33,473 nt of DNA. Source: JAICUY01 sp035708065 (GTDB lineage Bacteria > Chloroflexota > Limnocylindria > QHBO01). Shown piece after piece: positions 6,940 to 14,541 of the stretch. Location: NCBI GenBank assembly GCA_035708065.1, contig DASSTC010000085.1:1-33473 (forward strand), given 5' to 3'. The notes beneath the pieces were generated by a model, which searched no databases, was not told the origin of the DNA, and worked only from the letters and a program-made list of their open reading frames with translations. The position numbers and the translations under genes are program-made. Position 1 is the first letter of the stretch. Each line of letters starts with the position of its first letter.

Positions 6940-7912
6940 CTCGCGCCAGCCGGCAGATCGCGAAGGCGCAGGCCACGACCGTATCGGCCAGGCGCTGGTG
7001 GTCGATCGTGTCCGGCAGGTCCATCCCGGTGTGGTAGCGCGGGTTGCGCAGGTCGGCGGTATCGGTCAGCTGAATCGCCGGGATGCCATGCCGCCAAAAG
7101 GCGACGTGGTCGCTTCGGGCGAAGTGGCGCACCGTCGGCACTGCCCATGGCAGGATCCGGCCGACGACCGGCAGGTCGAGCGGGTCGCGCACCAGCAGCG
7201 CCGCGTCCGGCCCCGCGCTGGCCAGCAGGCCCTCGCCCACCGCCCTCGCCAGCGGCTCGCTCGAGGACCGATACACCAGCAACGTCCAGACCGCGGCCAT
7301 GTCGAGCGCCTCGGCGCGACGCAGCTGGCCGGGGTAGAGCACGCCCAGCCCCGGCGGCACGCGCTGGGTGCTCGCGCGACGGTCGGTGAAGCCGATGCAT
7401 TCGAGGACGATCGCGCCGGCGACTTCGCCAACCGCGAGCAGCTCGCCGATCAGTGCCTCGCTGCCGGCGAAGTCGCCGGTCTCCTCGAGGTCGACGGCGG
7501 CCAGCACGACCGATCGTCGGAAGCGGAATGGCTCGAGGACGCGCGCCAGCTCGAGCAACGCCACGACTCCGCTGCCGTTGTCGTCCGCCCCGCCGGAGCC
7601 CGCGACCGTGTCGAGATGCGCGATCACGACGAGCGCGGCTCGCTCGGAGCCCTCGCGGCGCGCGACGACGTTCGCGCCGCTCGCGAACGGCCGTCGCTCG
7701 GCCGGCCAGGCGGCATCGGTCAGACCGGTGGCCACGAATGTCTCGGCTGCCTCCATCCGCTCCGCATCCGAGCGGCGGTGGCGCGGCGCGGGGAGCGCCT
7801 GGAGATCGGCGCGCAGGCGCTCGACGCTGACGCGGCCAGCCAGGTCGTCCAGCAGCTCGTGCTCGGGACCGGCGAGCGGGCGCAGGCGGGGCTCGGCCGT
7901 GAACCGGATCAG
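6896..7912 (-). CDS. M28-family zinc aminopeptidase-like protein
   Basis: The product has 338 aa if it starts at CTG 7912. Zinc-ligand motifs of M28 are in order: AHLD (His99, Asp101), GADDNGSG (Asp110/111), DLEETGD (Glu143/144), LECIGF (Glu171, where Asp is also common) and PRYHTGMD (last His). RSDHVAFWRHGIPAIQLTD is also typical. No signal peptide is seen with this start. In this frame there is no ATG, GTG or TTG near the domain start; CTG 7912 overlaps the cupin stop (CTGA) and has GGAGGG about 6 nt upstream. The alternative GTG at 8053 would overlap the cupin gene by 145 nt. It is last in a minus-strand operon. Confidence 0.85.
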   Translation of the reverse strand: MIRFTAEPRLRPLAGPEHELLDDLAGRVSVERLRADLQALPAPRHRRSDAERMEAAETFVATGLTDAAWPAERRPFASGANVVARREGSERAALVVIAHLDTVAGSGGADDNGSGVVALLELARVLEPFRFRRSVVLAAVDLEETGDFAGSEALIGELLAVGEVAGAIVLECIGFTDRRASTQRVPPGLGVLYPGQLRRAEALDMAAVWTLLVYRSSSEPLARAVGEGLLASAGPDAALLVRDPLDLPVVGRILPWAVPTVRHFARSDHVAFWRHGIPAIQLTDTADLRNPRYHTGMDLPDTIDHQRLADTVVACAFAICRLARVSEWRAGPADHPSA

Positions 7913-8214
7913 CGGTGGCCCTCCACGCAGGTGCAGCCTCCTGGGCCGACGAGCGCCGCGTGCCTGGTCCCGGGCGGCAGGACGAAGCCGTCGCCCGGCC
8001 GGAGGTCGACGGCCTCGCCTTCGACCGTGAAGGTGATCGACCCCGCGGCGCACATCAGCAGCTTGGTGTACGGGTGGCTGTGCTCGGCATAGCGGTCATG
8101 CGGCCCGTTCGACCACGCGGAGGGAGCCACATCCTCCTCGCGCAGCCGGCGCTCGACCGATGCGACCGACGGTGCCTCGTCCGACGTCCAGGCGAGGCGC
8201 ACGAGCCTCGCCAC
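7909..8214 (-). CDS. Small cupin-domain protein
   Basis: The 101-aa product has a single cupin barrel. The first metal motif is AEHSHPYTKLLMCAAGS, with His residues and the conserved Gly; the second is LRPGDGFVLPPGTRHAALVG, with the closing His. Such proteins bind a divalent metal or a small ligand; the substrate is unknown. The start is GTG at 8214, 7 nt after the preceding gene. The TGA overlaps the proposed start of the M28 peptidase. It sits mid-operon between a coiled-coil protein and a peptidase. Confidence 0.88.
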   Translation of the reverse strand: MARLVRLAWTSDEAPSVASVERRLREEDVAPSAWSNGPHDRYAEHSHPYTKLLMCAAGSITFTVEGEAVDLRPGDGFVLPPGTRHAALVGPGGCTCVEGHR

Positions 8215-8221
8215 GGCGGCG

Positions 8222-8503
8222 CTACTCGACCTCGATGCTCTCGTGCGACCTCGTTCGGTCCGGCGCGGCCGATGGCTCCTCGTCGCCGAGCCGGCCGATC
8301 CAGTTGTCGAGATACACCCGCGCGGCGAGGAGCTGCTCGCGACCGGCGGCCTTCATATGCCGGCGCGCATCCTCGGGAAAGACGTTGTGCATCACTGCCC
8401 AGAACGCGGTCTCGGCGGCGGACCGGCCGGTGCCGCGCCGCTGCCGCTGCTCGAGCTGCGCGATGCGCTCCTCAAGTTCGATGACGCGATCCTCATCCTT
8501 CAT
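8222..8503 (-). CDS. Small conserved-type protein with N-terminal coiled coil, function unknown
   Basis: The product has 93 aa. The first 25 residues (DEDRVIELEERIAQLEQRQR) form a short coiled coil. A helical region follows (AAETAFWAVMHNVFPEDARRHMKAAGREQLLAARVYLDNWIGRL). ATG 8503 is preferred over TTG 8509 because AGGAGG, overlapping the arsA stop, is 9 nt from the ATG but only 3 nt from the TTG. I do not recognise the family. Its place right after the ArsA ATPase suggests a linked role (inference). Confidence 0.8.
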   Translation of the reverse strand: MKDEDRVIELEERIAQLEQRQRRGTGRSAAETAFWAVMHNVFPEDARRHMKAAGREQLLAARVYLDNWIGRLGDEEPSAAPDRTRSHESIEVE

Positions 8504-8509
8504 CGCCAA

Positions 8510-9697
8510 CTACCTCCTGCTGGACTCCGCGGTCGGCGCCGCGAAGCGGATCTTGAGCACATGGTCGTCGAAGCGGGCGTCGAGCGTCGGCGCCTCCACG
8601 AGGGCGCGCGGCAGGACAAGGTTACGCCGCCACGTGCCGACGTCGATGAGCAGCTCGTCGCCGCGTCGCGACAGCTGGATCTGCTCCTTGCTGGTGAATG
8701 GCAGCTCCACGGCGAGCTCGTACACGCCATCGTTGCGTGTCGCCCTGTATGGGCGGCCCCGGTAGAAATAGTCGGTCGGATCCTTGTCGCCGTACAGCGC
8801 CGCGGCGAGCTCGCGCAGCATGTCGATGCCGACCATCTCACGGTCGAAATACGGCGCCTGACGAACGGGGATCGGCATGAACGCCTGCTCGACCATCGGC
8901 ACGTATGACTGCTGCGTCTCGTACCACCCCTGGAAGTAGTCGCCGACGCCCTTGGGCAGCACCCGGTTGGCGACCACCAGGTCGGTCGGGTAGTCGTACA
9001 GGTGGAAGTAGGTGAACGAGCGCTCGGCTTCCTTGATCACCACCTGCTCGAAGGTGAGCACCAGCCGGACCGAGGTCTTGTCGCGGTCGGCGAGCAGGTC
9101 GTGCATGTGCTCGAGCTTGCCGAAGAGCTCCTCGCCGGCATTGAAGACCTCGTCGTTGGGCATCGGCATCCCGACGACGCGCTGGATGAGCGGACCGGTC
9201 AGCTTGGCGACACGCCGTCCCAGCGGCTCGACCTTCTCCATCCACCATTTGGCCGCCTCGGGCAGGCTCAGCAGGCGCAGCGTCTCGCCGGTCGGTGCGG
9301 CGTCGACGACCACCACGTCGTACTTGCCCGAGTCATGGTGATCGGCGATCCACAGCAGCGAGCCGACCTCGTCCATGCCGGGCAGGACCGTCATCTCCTC
9401 GGCGAGCACCTCGTCGAGGCCGCGCCAGCGGAGGACCGATGCGGCGTACTCCTGGATCCGTCCCCAGTACTTGGAGACGTTGTGGAAGACCTCGGACTCC
9501 TGGCCCCACAGGTTCGGCGCCACCTCGATCGGCTCGGGCGACAGGTCGACGCCGAAGGCATCGCCCAGGCTGTGGGCGATGTCGGTCGACATCACGATCG
9601 TCCGGTAGCCGCGTTCGGCGCAGGCGAGCGCGGTCGCGGCCGCGACGCTGGTCTTGCCGACGCCGCCCTTCCCGGTATAGAGCAGGATGCGGGTCAC
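8510..9697 (-). CDS. ArsA/Get3-type ATPase with C-terminal HSP20-like domain
   Basis: The 395-aa product starts at GTG 9697. Walker A is TGKGGVGKTSVAAATALA; switch I is MSTDIAHSLGDAFG; switch II is VVVDAAPTGETLRLL. Residues about 310-390 (GVYELAVELPFTSKEQIQL onward) resemble the alpha-crystallin/HSP20-like domain that some bacterial ArsA proteins carry. No arsB, arsC or arsR is nearby, and the paired Cys metalloid site of true ArsA is not evident. Arsenite export is therefore unlikely; a chaperone or membrane-protein targeting role is more plausible (inference). A TAGAAT box precedes it, so it may be transcribed separately from the DUF3352 gene 43 nt upstream. Confidence 0.9.
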   Translation of the reverse strand: MTRILLYTGKGGVGKTSVAAATALACAERGYRTIVMSTDIAHSLGDAFGVDLSPEPIEVAPNLWGQESEVFHNVSKYWGRIQEYAASVLRWRGLDEVLAEEMTVLPGMDEVGSLLWIADHHDSGKYDVVVVDAAPTGETLRLLSLPEAAKWWMEKVEPLGRRVAKLTGPLIQRVVGMPMPNDEVFNAGEELFGKLEHMHDLLADRDKTSVRLVLTFEQVVIKEAERSFTYFHLYDYPTDLVVANRVLPKGVGDYFQGWYETQQSYVPMVEQAFMPIPVRQAPYFDREMVGIDMLRELAAALYGDKDPTDYFYRGRPYRATRNDGVYELAVELPFTSKEQIQLSRRGDELLIDVGTWRRNLVLPRALVEAPTLDARFDDHVLKIRFAAPTAESSRR

Positions 9698-9730
9698 GAG
9701 CGAACAAACCCCCGAACGGACAGGACCCCG

Positions 9731-9736
9731 ATTCTA
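9731..9736 (-). promoter_or_regulatory. -10-like box in the short gap before arsA-like gene
   Basis: TAGAAT on the minus strand lies about 33 nt before the GTG at 9697, just after the stop of the upstream gene. No clear -35 is visible, so an internal promoter is only possible. Confidence 0.35.
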
Positions 9737-9740
9737 GGCG

Positions 9741-11576
9741 CTAGCGAACGACGACGGCCGCCTTCGACTCCGCAGTGCTGCCATCGACCCGCGTGACCGA
9801 CACCAGGTAGTCGAACGGGTCGACGTAGGGGCGCACCTCGCGCTGGTACTGGGTCTTCACGTCGGCCGGCATCGCCGCCTCGATCGCGGCGCGCAGCGCG
9901 GCGAGATCGAGGTAGCTGCTGGCGGCGTTGCTCGTCCCGCCGGCACCGGCGATCGCCGCGCGGAACCGCTCCGACGCGGCGAGTGACTCGCTCTCGGGCA
10001 GCGCCAGCACGCGGCCGACGAAACGGTCGCCGAAGCCGATGACGACGCGCGCATCGGTCACCGCGTACTGCACCGCCAGCGCGGACGGGTCGATGCCCTC
10101 GAGGGCATGCAGCTCGTGGTACCGGATGGTGGTCACCGTGGTGCCGTCGACGGTCTCGTCCCCGACGCTGATCGGCGCACCTGAACCGCCGGCGGCGAGG
10201 CGCACCAGCGCGGTGAGCTGGCCGAGCCGCTGACGGGCGGCATCGGCGTCCGCCGGGGTGATGATCAGGCCGCCGTACGGCTGATCACCGTCCCAGCCGG
10301 CGACGATCGCGCCATCCTTGACCCAGCTGACGAACGACTCCAGGTCGCCGCCGAGCGCGGCCTCGACCTGGTCGATCTGCTCCTGCGTCGCCCCGGCGGT
10401 GGCGGCACCGATCTTCATGCTGCGCACGAACTGGGTCAGCGCCGGTCCGAGGTTCCCGGCGTCACTGAAGAAGATCGCGTCGTTCGGCGTCCAGCGAGCG
10501 AGGTCACGCTGCGCGTTCGACGGGGCGAAGCTGCCGGTCGCGGCATCGCTGACCATCTGGAACACCAGCCGGTCGCTTTCGAACCGCGCCGCGCCGACGC
10601 CGAGCTGCGGCACGGATTTCGTCATCTCGTCGAGCATGTCGCCGAGCCCGGGCGAGGCCTTCTCGGCATCGGCGCGTAGCTGCTCGTAGATTCGACCGGA
10701 GTCGACAGCGACGAAGCCGGCACGGTCGGCCGGCAACCGAGCCGCCAGGGCGCGCAGGTCGTCGCGCGCGGCCAGGCTCTGCGCGGAGCCGGCGTGAACG
10801 TCGAGCGCGCGCTCGACCGCATCCGCACCGGTGCCGAGCAGCACCTGATCCGGAGTGATCGCGTAGGCGAAGCCGGGCGGTTCCATGAACCGGTGGTGAT
10901 CGGCCGATGGCTTGGTGTCGAGCATCCACACCTGGACGCCCTGGTGCTGCTCGCTGCTGAAGCTGGCGCCCTTCTGCTGTGCTTCGGCGCGCATCCGATC
11001 AGCGAACGTGGTCGCGGCGGCGACATCGGTCACGCCCAGCGAGGCGACCGTCTCGGGCACCTTCATCTGCGTCGGATCCGTTGTTGTCGGGTAGTCGTGC
11101 AGCGCGACCGCCACCTCGCCGCTGAACCACGGAGCGATGTCGTTGCTGTACGAGACCTTGGCGTCGTGCTCCTTGGCCAGCTGCTGGTCGAGCCAGTCGG
11201 CCAGGCCGACGCCCAAGAGCGTGTCGGTGTCGATCGGCTCGAATCGGTCGAGCACCGCGCGGGCCATCGCCCGCTGGTCGCCCGGCAGGTCCAGGCGAGC
11301 CTCGAAGTACATCACCGCGTCCGCGGGAACATACGTGGCGGCCGGACCGGCGCCCGCGCCGGCGTTGCGGCCGCCGACCAGGAATGCGCCCGCCACGGCG
11401 CCCATGGCGATCGCCAGGATGGCGACCGCGGCGATGACGGCCACGGCCCAGCGCGGTCGCGCTCCTGCCGGACGAGTGACCGGCGTCCCCTCTTCGATGA
11501 TCACGGGCTGCACTCCTCGGACCGTGCGCTTGCTGACGACGCCGGCAGCATAGGCGCCTCGGCACTTCGTCGCCAT
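9741..11576 (-). CDS. DUF3352-like membrane-anchored protein, function unknown
   Basis: The product has 611 aa from ATG 11576; AGGAGG lies 4 nt upstream, while the frame extended to 11834 is Arg-rich shadow sequence. Residues 1-42 are cytosolic. A single membrane helix spans about 43-67 (WAVAVIAAVAILAIAMGAVA). The rest is probably extracytoplasmic, beginning YVPADAVMYFEARLDLPGDQ, which is the hallmark of DUF3352 proteins. Repeated beta-rich modules follow. No catalytic motif is visible. It is probably the first gene of a unit with the ArsA-HSP20 ATPase, 43 nt downstream. Confidence 0.82.
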   Translation of the reverse strand: MATKCRGAYAAGVVSKRTVRGVQPVIIEEGTPVTRPAGARPRWAVAVIAAVAILAIAMGAVAGAFLVGGRNAGAGAGPAATYVPADAVMYFEARLDLPGDQRAMARAVLDRFEPIDTDTLLGVGLADWLDQQLAKEHDAKVSYSNDIAPWFSGEVAVALHDYPTTTDPTQMKVPETVASLGVTDVAAATTFADRMRAEAQQKGASFSSEQHQGVQVWMLDTKPSADHHRFMEPPGFAYAITPDQVLLGTGADAVERALDVHAGSAQSLAARDDLRALAARLPADRAGFVAVDSGRIYEQLRADAEKASPGLGDMLDEMTKSVPQLGVGAARFESDRLVFQMVSDAATGSFAPSNAQRDLARWTPNDAIFFSDAGNLGPALTQFVRSMKIGAATAGATQEQIDQVEAALGGDLESFVSWVKDGAIVAGWDGDQPYGGLIITPADADAARQRLGQLTALVRLAAGGSGAPISVGDETVDGTTVTTIRYHELHALEGIDPSALAVQYAVTDARVVIGFGDRFVGRVLALPESESLAASERFRAAIAGAGGTSNAASSYLDLAALRAAIEAAMPADVKTQYQREVRPYVDPFDYLVSVTRVDGSTAESKAAVVVR

Positions 11577-11644
11577 AGGACCTCCTGCCCGGACCCGCTC
11601 GCAGATGCGAGCAGCACACCCACGGCGCGGCCGGCATGCGCTGC

Positions 11645-11650
11645 TAGAGT
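11645..11650 (+). promoter_or_regulatory. Extended -10 box of a leaderless EamA gene
   Basis: TGCTAGAGT contains an extended -10 (TGN-TAGAGT) that ends 6 nt before the GTG start at 11657. There is no ribosome site, so transcription probably starts at or next to the initiation codon. Confidence 0.5.
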
Positions 11651-11656
11651 CGGCTC

Positions 11657-12505
11657 GTGATCGGTCCGGGCGTCGTCGAGGGCATCGCCGCCGCGGTCTC
11701 GTTCGGATCCGGCGACTTCCTCGGCGGGATCGGCGCCAAGCGCGCCGGCGGGATGATCGTCGCGGCGGGGTCGCAGCTGGTCGGTGCGGTTGCGCTGGTG
11801 CTCTTCCTGTTGATCGACGGCTCGCCCGCGCCACCGATCTCCTCGCTCGCCATCGCAGCCGGAGCGGGAATGTTCGGCGTGGTCGGCGTGGCAGCCCTGT
11901 ACCGTGGCCTGACGCTCGGCAGCATGGGGCTGGTGGCGGCCGTTTCGGCGCTCGGATCGGTCGTGCTGCCGTTGTTGGTGACCGTGTTCGTCTACCGCCT
12001 GGCGATCGGCGAGCTGCAGGTCGTCGGCGTTGCCTGTGCCGCTGCGGCGGGGGCGGCGGCGAGCGGGGCGGCGCGCGACGCGGCGTCGCGATCGGCGCTG
12101 CTGCTGGCCCTCGGCGCGGCGCTGGCCTTCGGGATGTGGTACGTGCTGCTCGACCTGGCGGCGGGCGACGGTGAGCTGTGGGCGCTGACCACCAGCCGCG
12201 TGACCGCGACGGTCTTCATGAGCGGCCTGGCGCTGGCCGTCGTCCGACGCGGCGTCGCCGATCGCGTCCGGCGAGCCTGGCCGCTGATGGTCTTCGCCGG
12301 CCTGTTCGACGTGGGCGGCAACGTGCTGTTCGTGCTGGCCAGCAGCCAGATCGAGGTCGGCCTGGCCGCGGCGCTGTCAGGCATCTACCCCCTGGTCACC
12401 ATGCTGCTCGCCTGGGCGATCCTGCGCGAGAAGCTGCCGCCACTCGGCCTGCTCGGCGTCGGGCTGGCACTGACCGGGATCATCCTCATCTCCATCGGCG
12501 GCTGA
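11657..12505 (+). CDS. EamA/DMT-family transporter
   Basis: The 282-aa product has about ten hydrophobic segments in two homologous halves, as in drug/metabolite transporters. The N-terminal half starts VVEGIAAAVSFGSGDFLGGI; the second half contains FDVGGNVLFVLASSQIEVGLAAALSGIYPL and ends LGVGLALTGIILISIGG. The substrate is unknown. The start GTG 11657 is supported by the immediately preceding -10 and by the hydrophobic start of the domain. It is divergent from the DUF3352-like gene (80 nt apart). Confidence 0.9.
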   Translation: MIGPGVVEGIAAAVSFGSGDFLGGIGAKRAGGMIVAAGSQLVGAVALVLFLLIDGSPAPPISSLAIAAGAGMFGVVGVAALYRGLTLGSMGLVAAVSALGSVVLPLLVTVFVYRLAIGELQVVGVACAAAAGAAASGAARDAASRSALLLALGAALAFGMWYVLLDLAAGDGELWALTTSRVTATVFMSGLALAVVRRGVADRVRRAWPLMVFAGLFDVGGNVLFVLASSQIEVGLAAALSGIYPLVTMLLAWAILREKLPPLGLLGVGLALTGIILISIGG

Positions 12506-12542
12506 TCGTCCGCCGGTCCGACCGTCTCGAACAACCTCAGTA

Positions 12543-12560
12543 AGCCGCTGGTAAGCGGCT
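12543..12560 (+). terminator. Possible weak hairpin after EamA gene
   Basis: AGCCGCT and AGCGGCT form a 7-bp stem with loop GGTA, 38 nt after the EamA stop. There is no U tract, and it may instead lie in the leader of the small ORF. Confidence 0.3.
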
Positions 12561-12640
12561 GGTAATGGGTCATGCGCTTTCCTGTCGTCCTCGCGACCGC
12601 CCGGATTGCCAGCCGGGCGCGCGAACGCAGGAGGTGCCCC

Positions 12641-12769
12641 ATGCCGTCCCATCCTCGCCTCACCCGCATCGTCGGAGCCTTCGTCGCCAGCTCGCTGATC
12701 CAGGCGCTGCTCGCCGGCGTCGCGGCTGCCTGCAGCAACGGCAACGGATTCCCGCTGCTCGGCGTGTAG
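12641..12769 (+). CDS. Putative 42-aa single-pass or secreted peptide
   Basis: The ORF begins at ATG 12641 with a perfect AGGAGG at 12629-12634, 6 nt upstream. The peptide has a basic N-terminus (PSHPRLTR), a hydrophobic stretch of about 20 residues (IVGAFVASSLIQALLAGVAA), then ACSNGNGFPLLGV. This looks like a signal peptide with a short mature tail, or a small membrane protein; the Cys after LLAGVAAA resembles a weak lipobox. I do not recognise it. It ends 5 nt before the potC stop on the other strand. The evidence is the ribosome site and the peptide layout only. Confidence 0.5.
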   Translation: MPSHPRLTRIVGAFVASSLIQALLAGVAAACSNGNGFPLLGV

Positions 12770-12774
12770 CGCCC

Positions 12775-13569
12775 TCAGCGCGCGATCGCGGCGTCCGAGC
12801 TCAACCGTGATGCCAGGTAGACCGGGATGACCGACAGCGCGATGGCGATCACGGCCACGACGTTGACGATCGGTGCCTGGTTGGCCAGGCGGTAGTTGTT
12901 GAAGATCCAGATTGGCAGCGTCTGCACGTCGCCGCGGGTGAAGGTCGTGACGATGATCTCGTCGAACGACAGCGCGAAGGCCAGGAGCCCACCGGCCAGC
13001 AGTGCGCTGCGCATCGCCGGGAAGGTGATGTAGCGGAACGTCTGCCACGTATCGGCCCCGAGGTCGGCCGAGGCCTCCTCGATCGACCCTGCGCTGCGGC
13101 GCAGGCGGGCGATGACGTTGTTGTAGACGAGCACGACGCAGAACGTGGCGTGGCCGATGACCACTGTTGCCATGCCGAGCCCCAGCCCCAGCGTGCCGAC
13201 GGCCGAGTTGATGGCGATGCCGGTCACGATGCCTGGCAGCGCGATCGGTAGGATGACGAGGAAGCTGATCGCCTCACGCCCGAAAAAGCGGTACCGATGC
13301 ACCGCGAGCGCTGCAAGGCTGCCGAGCAGCAGCGCGATGCTCGTCGCGCCGAGCCCGGCAAGCACCGAGGAGAGCAGCGCCTCTCGAACGCCGGTGTTGG
13401 CGAGTGCCCGGGTCCACCACTCGAGGGTCAGGCCCGGGATCGGCCAGGACGGCACCAGGTTGACGTTGAAGGCGTACAGGACGACCAGCGCGAGCGGGAT
13501 GTAGATGAAGGCCAGCACCGCGGCCGTCGCCACTCGCAGGCCGATGCGGGTCAGCGCGCCGCTCGGCAT
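12775..13569 (-). CDS. potC: Polyamine-type ABC transporter permease PotC
   Basis: The 264-aa inner-membrane permease has about six transmembrane segments. The cytoplasmic EAA loop reads EEASADLGADTWQTFRYITFP, matching PotC/PotB-type permeases. The motif ALSFDEIIVTTFTRG is typical of PotC. ATG 13569 overlaps the potB stop (TGATG); GTG 13572 is possible but less likely. It is the last gene of potA-potD-potB-potC. Spermidine/putrescine is the family substrate; other substrates are transported by relatives. Confidence 0.93.
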   Translation of the reverse strand: MPSGALTRIGLRVATAAVLAFIYIPLALVVLYAFNVNLVPSWPIPGLTLEWWTRALANTGVREALLSSVLAGLGATSIALLLGSLAALAVHRYRFFGREAISFLVILPIALPGIVTGIAINSAVGTLGLGLGMATVVIGHATFCVVLVYNNVIARLRRSAGSIEEASADLGADTWQTFRYITFPAMRSALLAGGLLAFALSFDEIIVTTFTRGDVQTLPIWIFNNYRLANQAPIVNVVAVIAIALSVIPVYLASRLSSDAAIAR

Positions 13570-14483
13570 CACAGCGCGTCGAAGGCGCCGAGGCGCCGCG
13601 CCAGCAACAGGTAGACGATCATGACCACCACCGGCACCGTGGCAAACGCCGCCGCGAATGGCAGGTCACCGGAGCTGCCGACATTGGCGTAGATGACGTT
13701 GCCGATGAATTGGGTGCTCGACACGAGCTGCGGGGCGATGTAGTCGCCCATCGTCAGGCTGAAGGTGAAGATCGAGCCCGCCACGATGGCCGGGAAGACG
13801 AGTGGCAGGATCACCCGGCGAAACGTCATCCACGATCGCGCCCCCAGGTCGCCCGATGCCTCGAGCAGCGAGGACGGAATGCGCTCCAGCCCGGCGTAGA
13901 TCGGCAGGATCATGTACGGCAGCCACAGGTAGCTGAAGACCAGCCAGGTGGCGACGTCGCCGAACCCGGGTCCCTTGAGCCCGAGCGGTGCCAGCGCCCA
14001 GTTGAGAATGCCGTCCTCGGCGAGGATCACCCGCCAGGCGTAGACCTTGACGAGGTAGCTGGCCCACAGCGGCAGCAGGATGCCGACGACCAGCAGGTTC
14101 CGCGTCCGGCGCGATGCGACGCGGGCCATGTAGTAGGCCACCGGGAAGCCGAGGGCCGCGGTGGTGATCGTCACCGCCGCGGCGATCCCCAGCGTCCGCA
14201 GCGTGATGGCCCGGTACACCTCGGTCGTCGCCAGGCGCTCGAAGTTCTGCAGCCCGGGCTGGCGAACGATGTCGGTCGTGAACGGATCGATCCGGAAGAA
14301 GGCGTTGACGAACAGGATCGCCAGCGCGCCGAGGTAGGCGATCAGCAGCCAGCCGAGCGGCGGCGCGAGCAGCAGCGCCAGCGCTGCGCGCGGCTGACGA
14401 TGGAAGAACGCCGCCAGCCGGCGAGCCCATGACGGCTCGGCGGGCGAGCCGGCGCCCGGAGTGCTGGCGGCGGATGCGGTCAT
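13569..14483 (-). CDS. potB: Polyamine-type ABC transporter permease PotB
   Basis: The product has 304 aa from ATG 14483; the upstream in-frame ATG at 14528 would translate through a 12-bp hairpin and is rejected. After a short cytoplasmic N-terminus, about six membrane segments follow. The EAA loop reads LLEASGDLGARSWMTFRRV, and FSLTMGDYIAPQLV is characteristic of PotB. It pairs with PotC to form the channel energised by PotA and fed by PotD. No clear Shine-Dalgarno is seen; the intergenic hairpin just upstream may set its level relative to PotD. Confidence 0.93.
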   Translation of the reverse strand: MTASAASTPGAGSPAEPSWARRLAAFFHRQPRAALALLLAPPLGWLLIAYLGALAILFVNAFFRIDPFTTDIVRQPGLQNFERLATTEVYRAITLRTLGIAAAVTITTAALGFPVAYYMARVASRRTRNLLVVGILLPLWASYLVKVYAWRVILAEDGILNWALAPLGLKGPGFGDVATWLVFSYLWLPYMILPIYAGLERIPSSLLEASGDLGARSWMTFRRVILPLVFPAIVAGSIFTFSLTMGDYIAPQLVSSTQFIGNVIYANVGSSGDLPFAAAFATVPVVVMIVYLLLARRLGAFDAL

Positions 14484-14498
14484 CGGAGGGTGCTGAGT

Positions 14499-14525
14499 CC
14501 CGGTGGCCCGCAGCGGGCCACCGGG
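14499..14525 (-). terminator. 12-bp hairpin between potD and potB
   Basis: CCCGGTGGCCCG, loop CAG, CGGGCCACCGGG is a perfect inverted repeat. It lies 16 nt after the potD stop and 15 nt before the potB ATG. Without a U tract it is more likely an RNA-stabilising or attenuating element that favours the binding protein over the permeases. Confidence 0.6.
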
Positions 14526-14541
14526 CATCGGTCAGGGCTGG

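Noticed and set aside
11577..11834. N-terminal extension of the DUF3352-like protein to 11834
   Set aside because: The extension is Arg-rich shadow sequence over the EamA gene on the other strand; ATG 11576 has AGGAGG 4 nt upstream.
14484..14528. potB start at ATG 14528
   Set aside because: It would translate through the 12-bp intergenic hairpin; the homologous region begins after ATG 14483.
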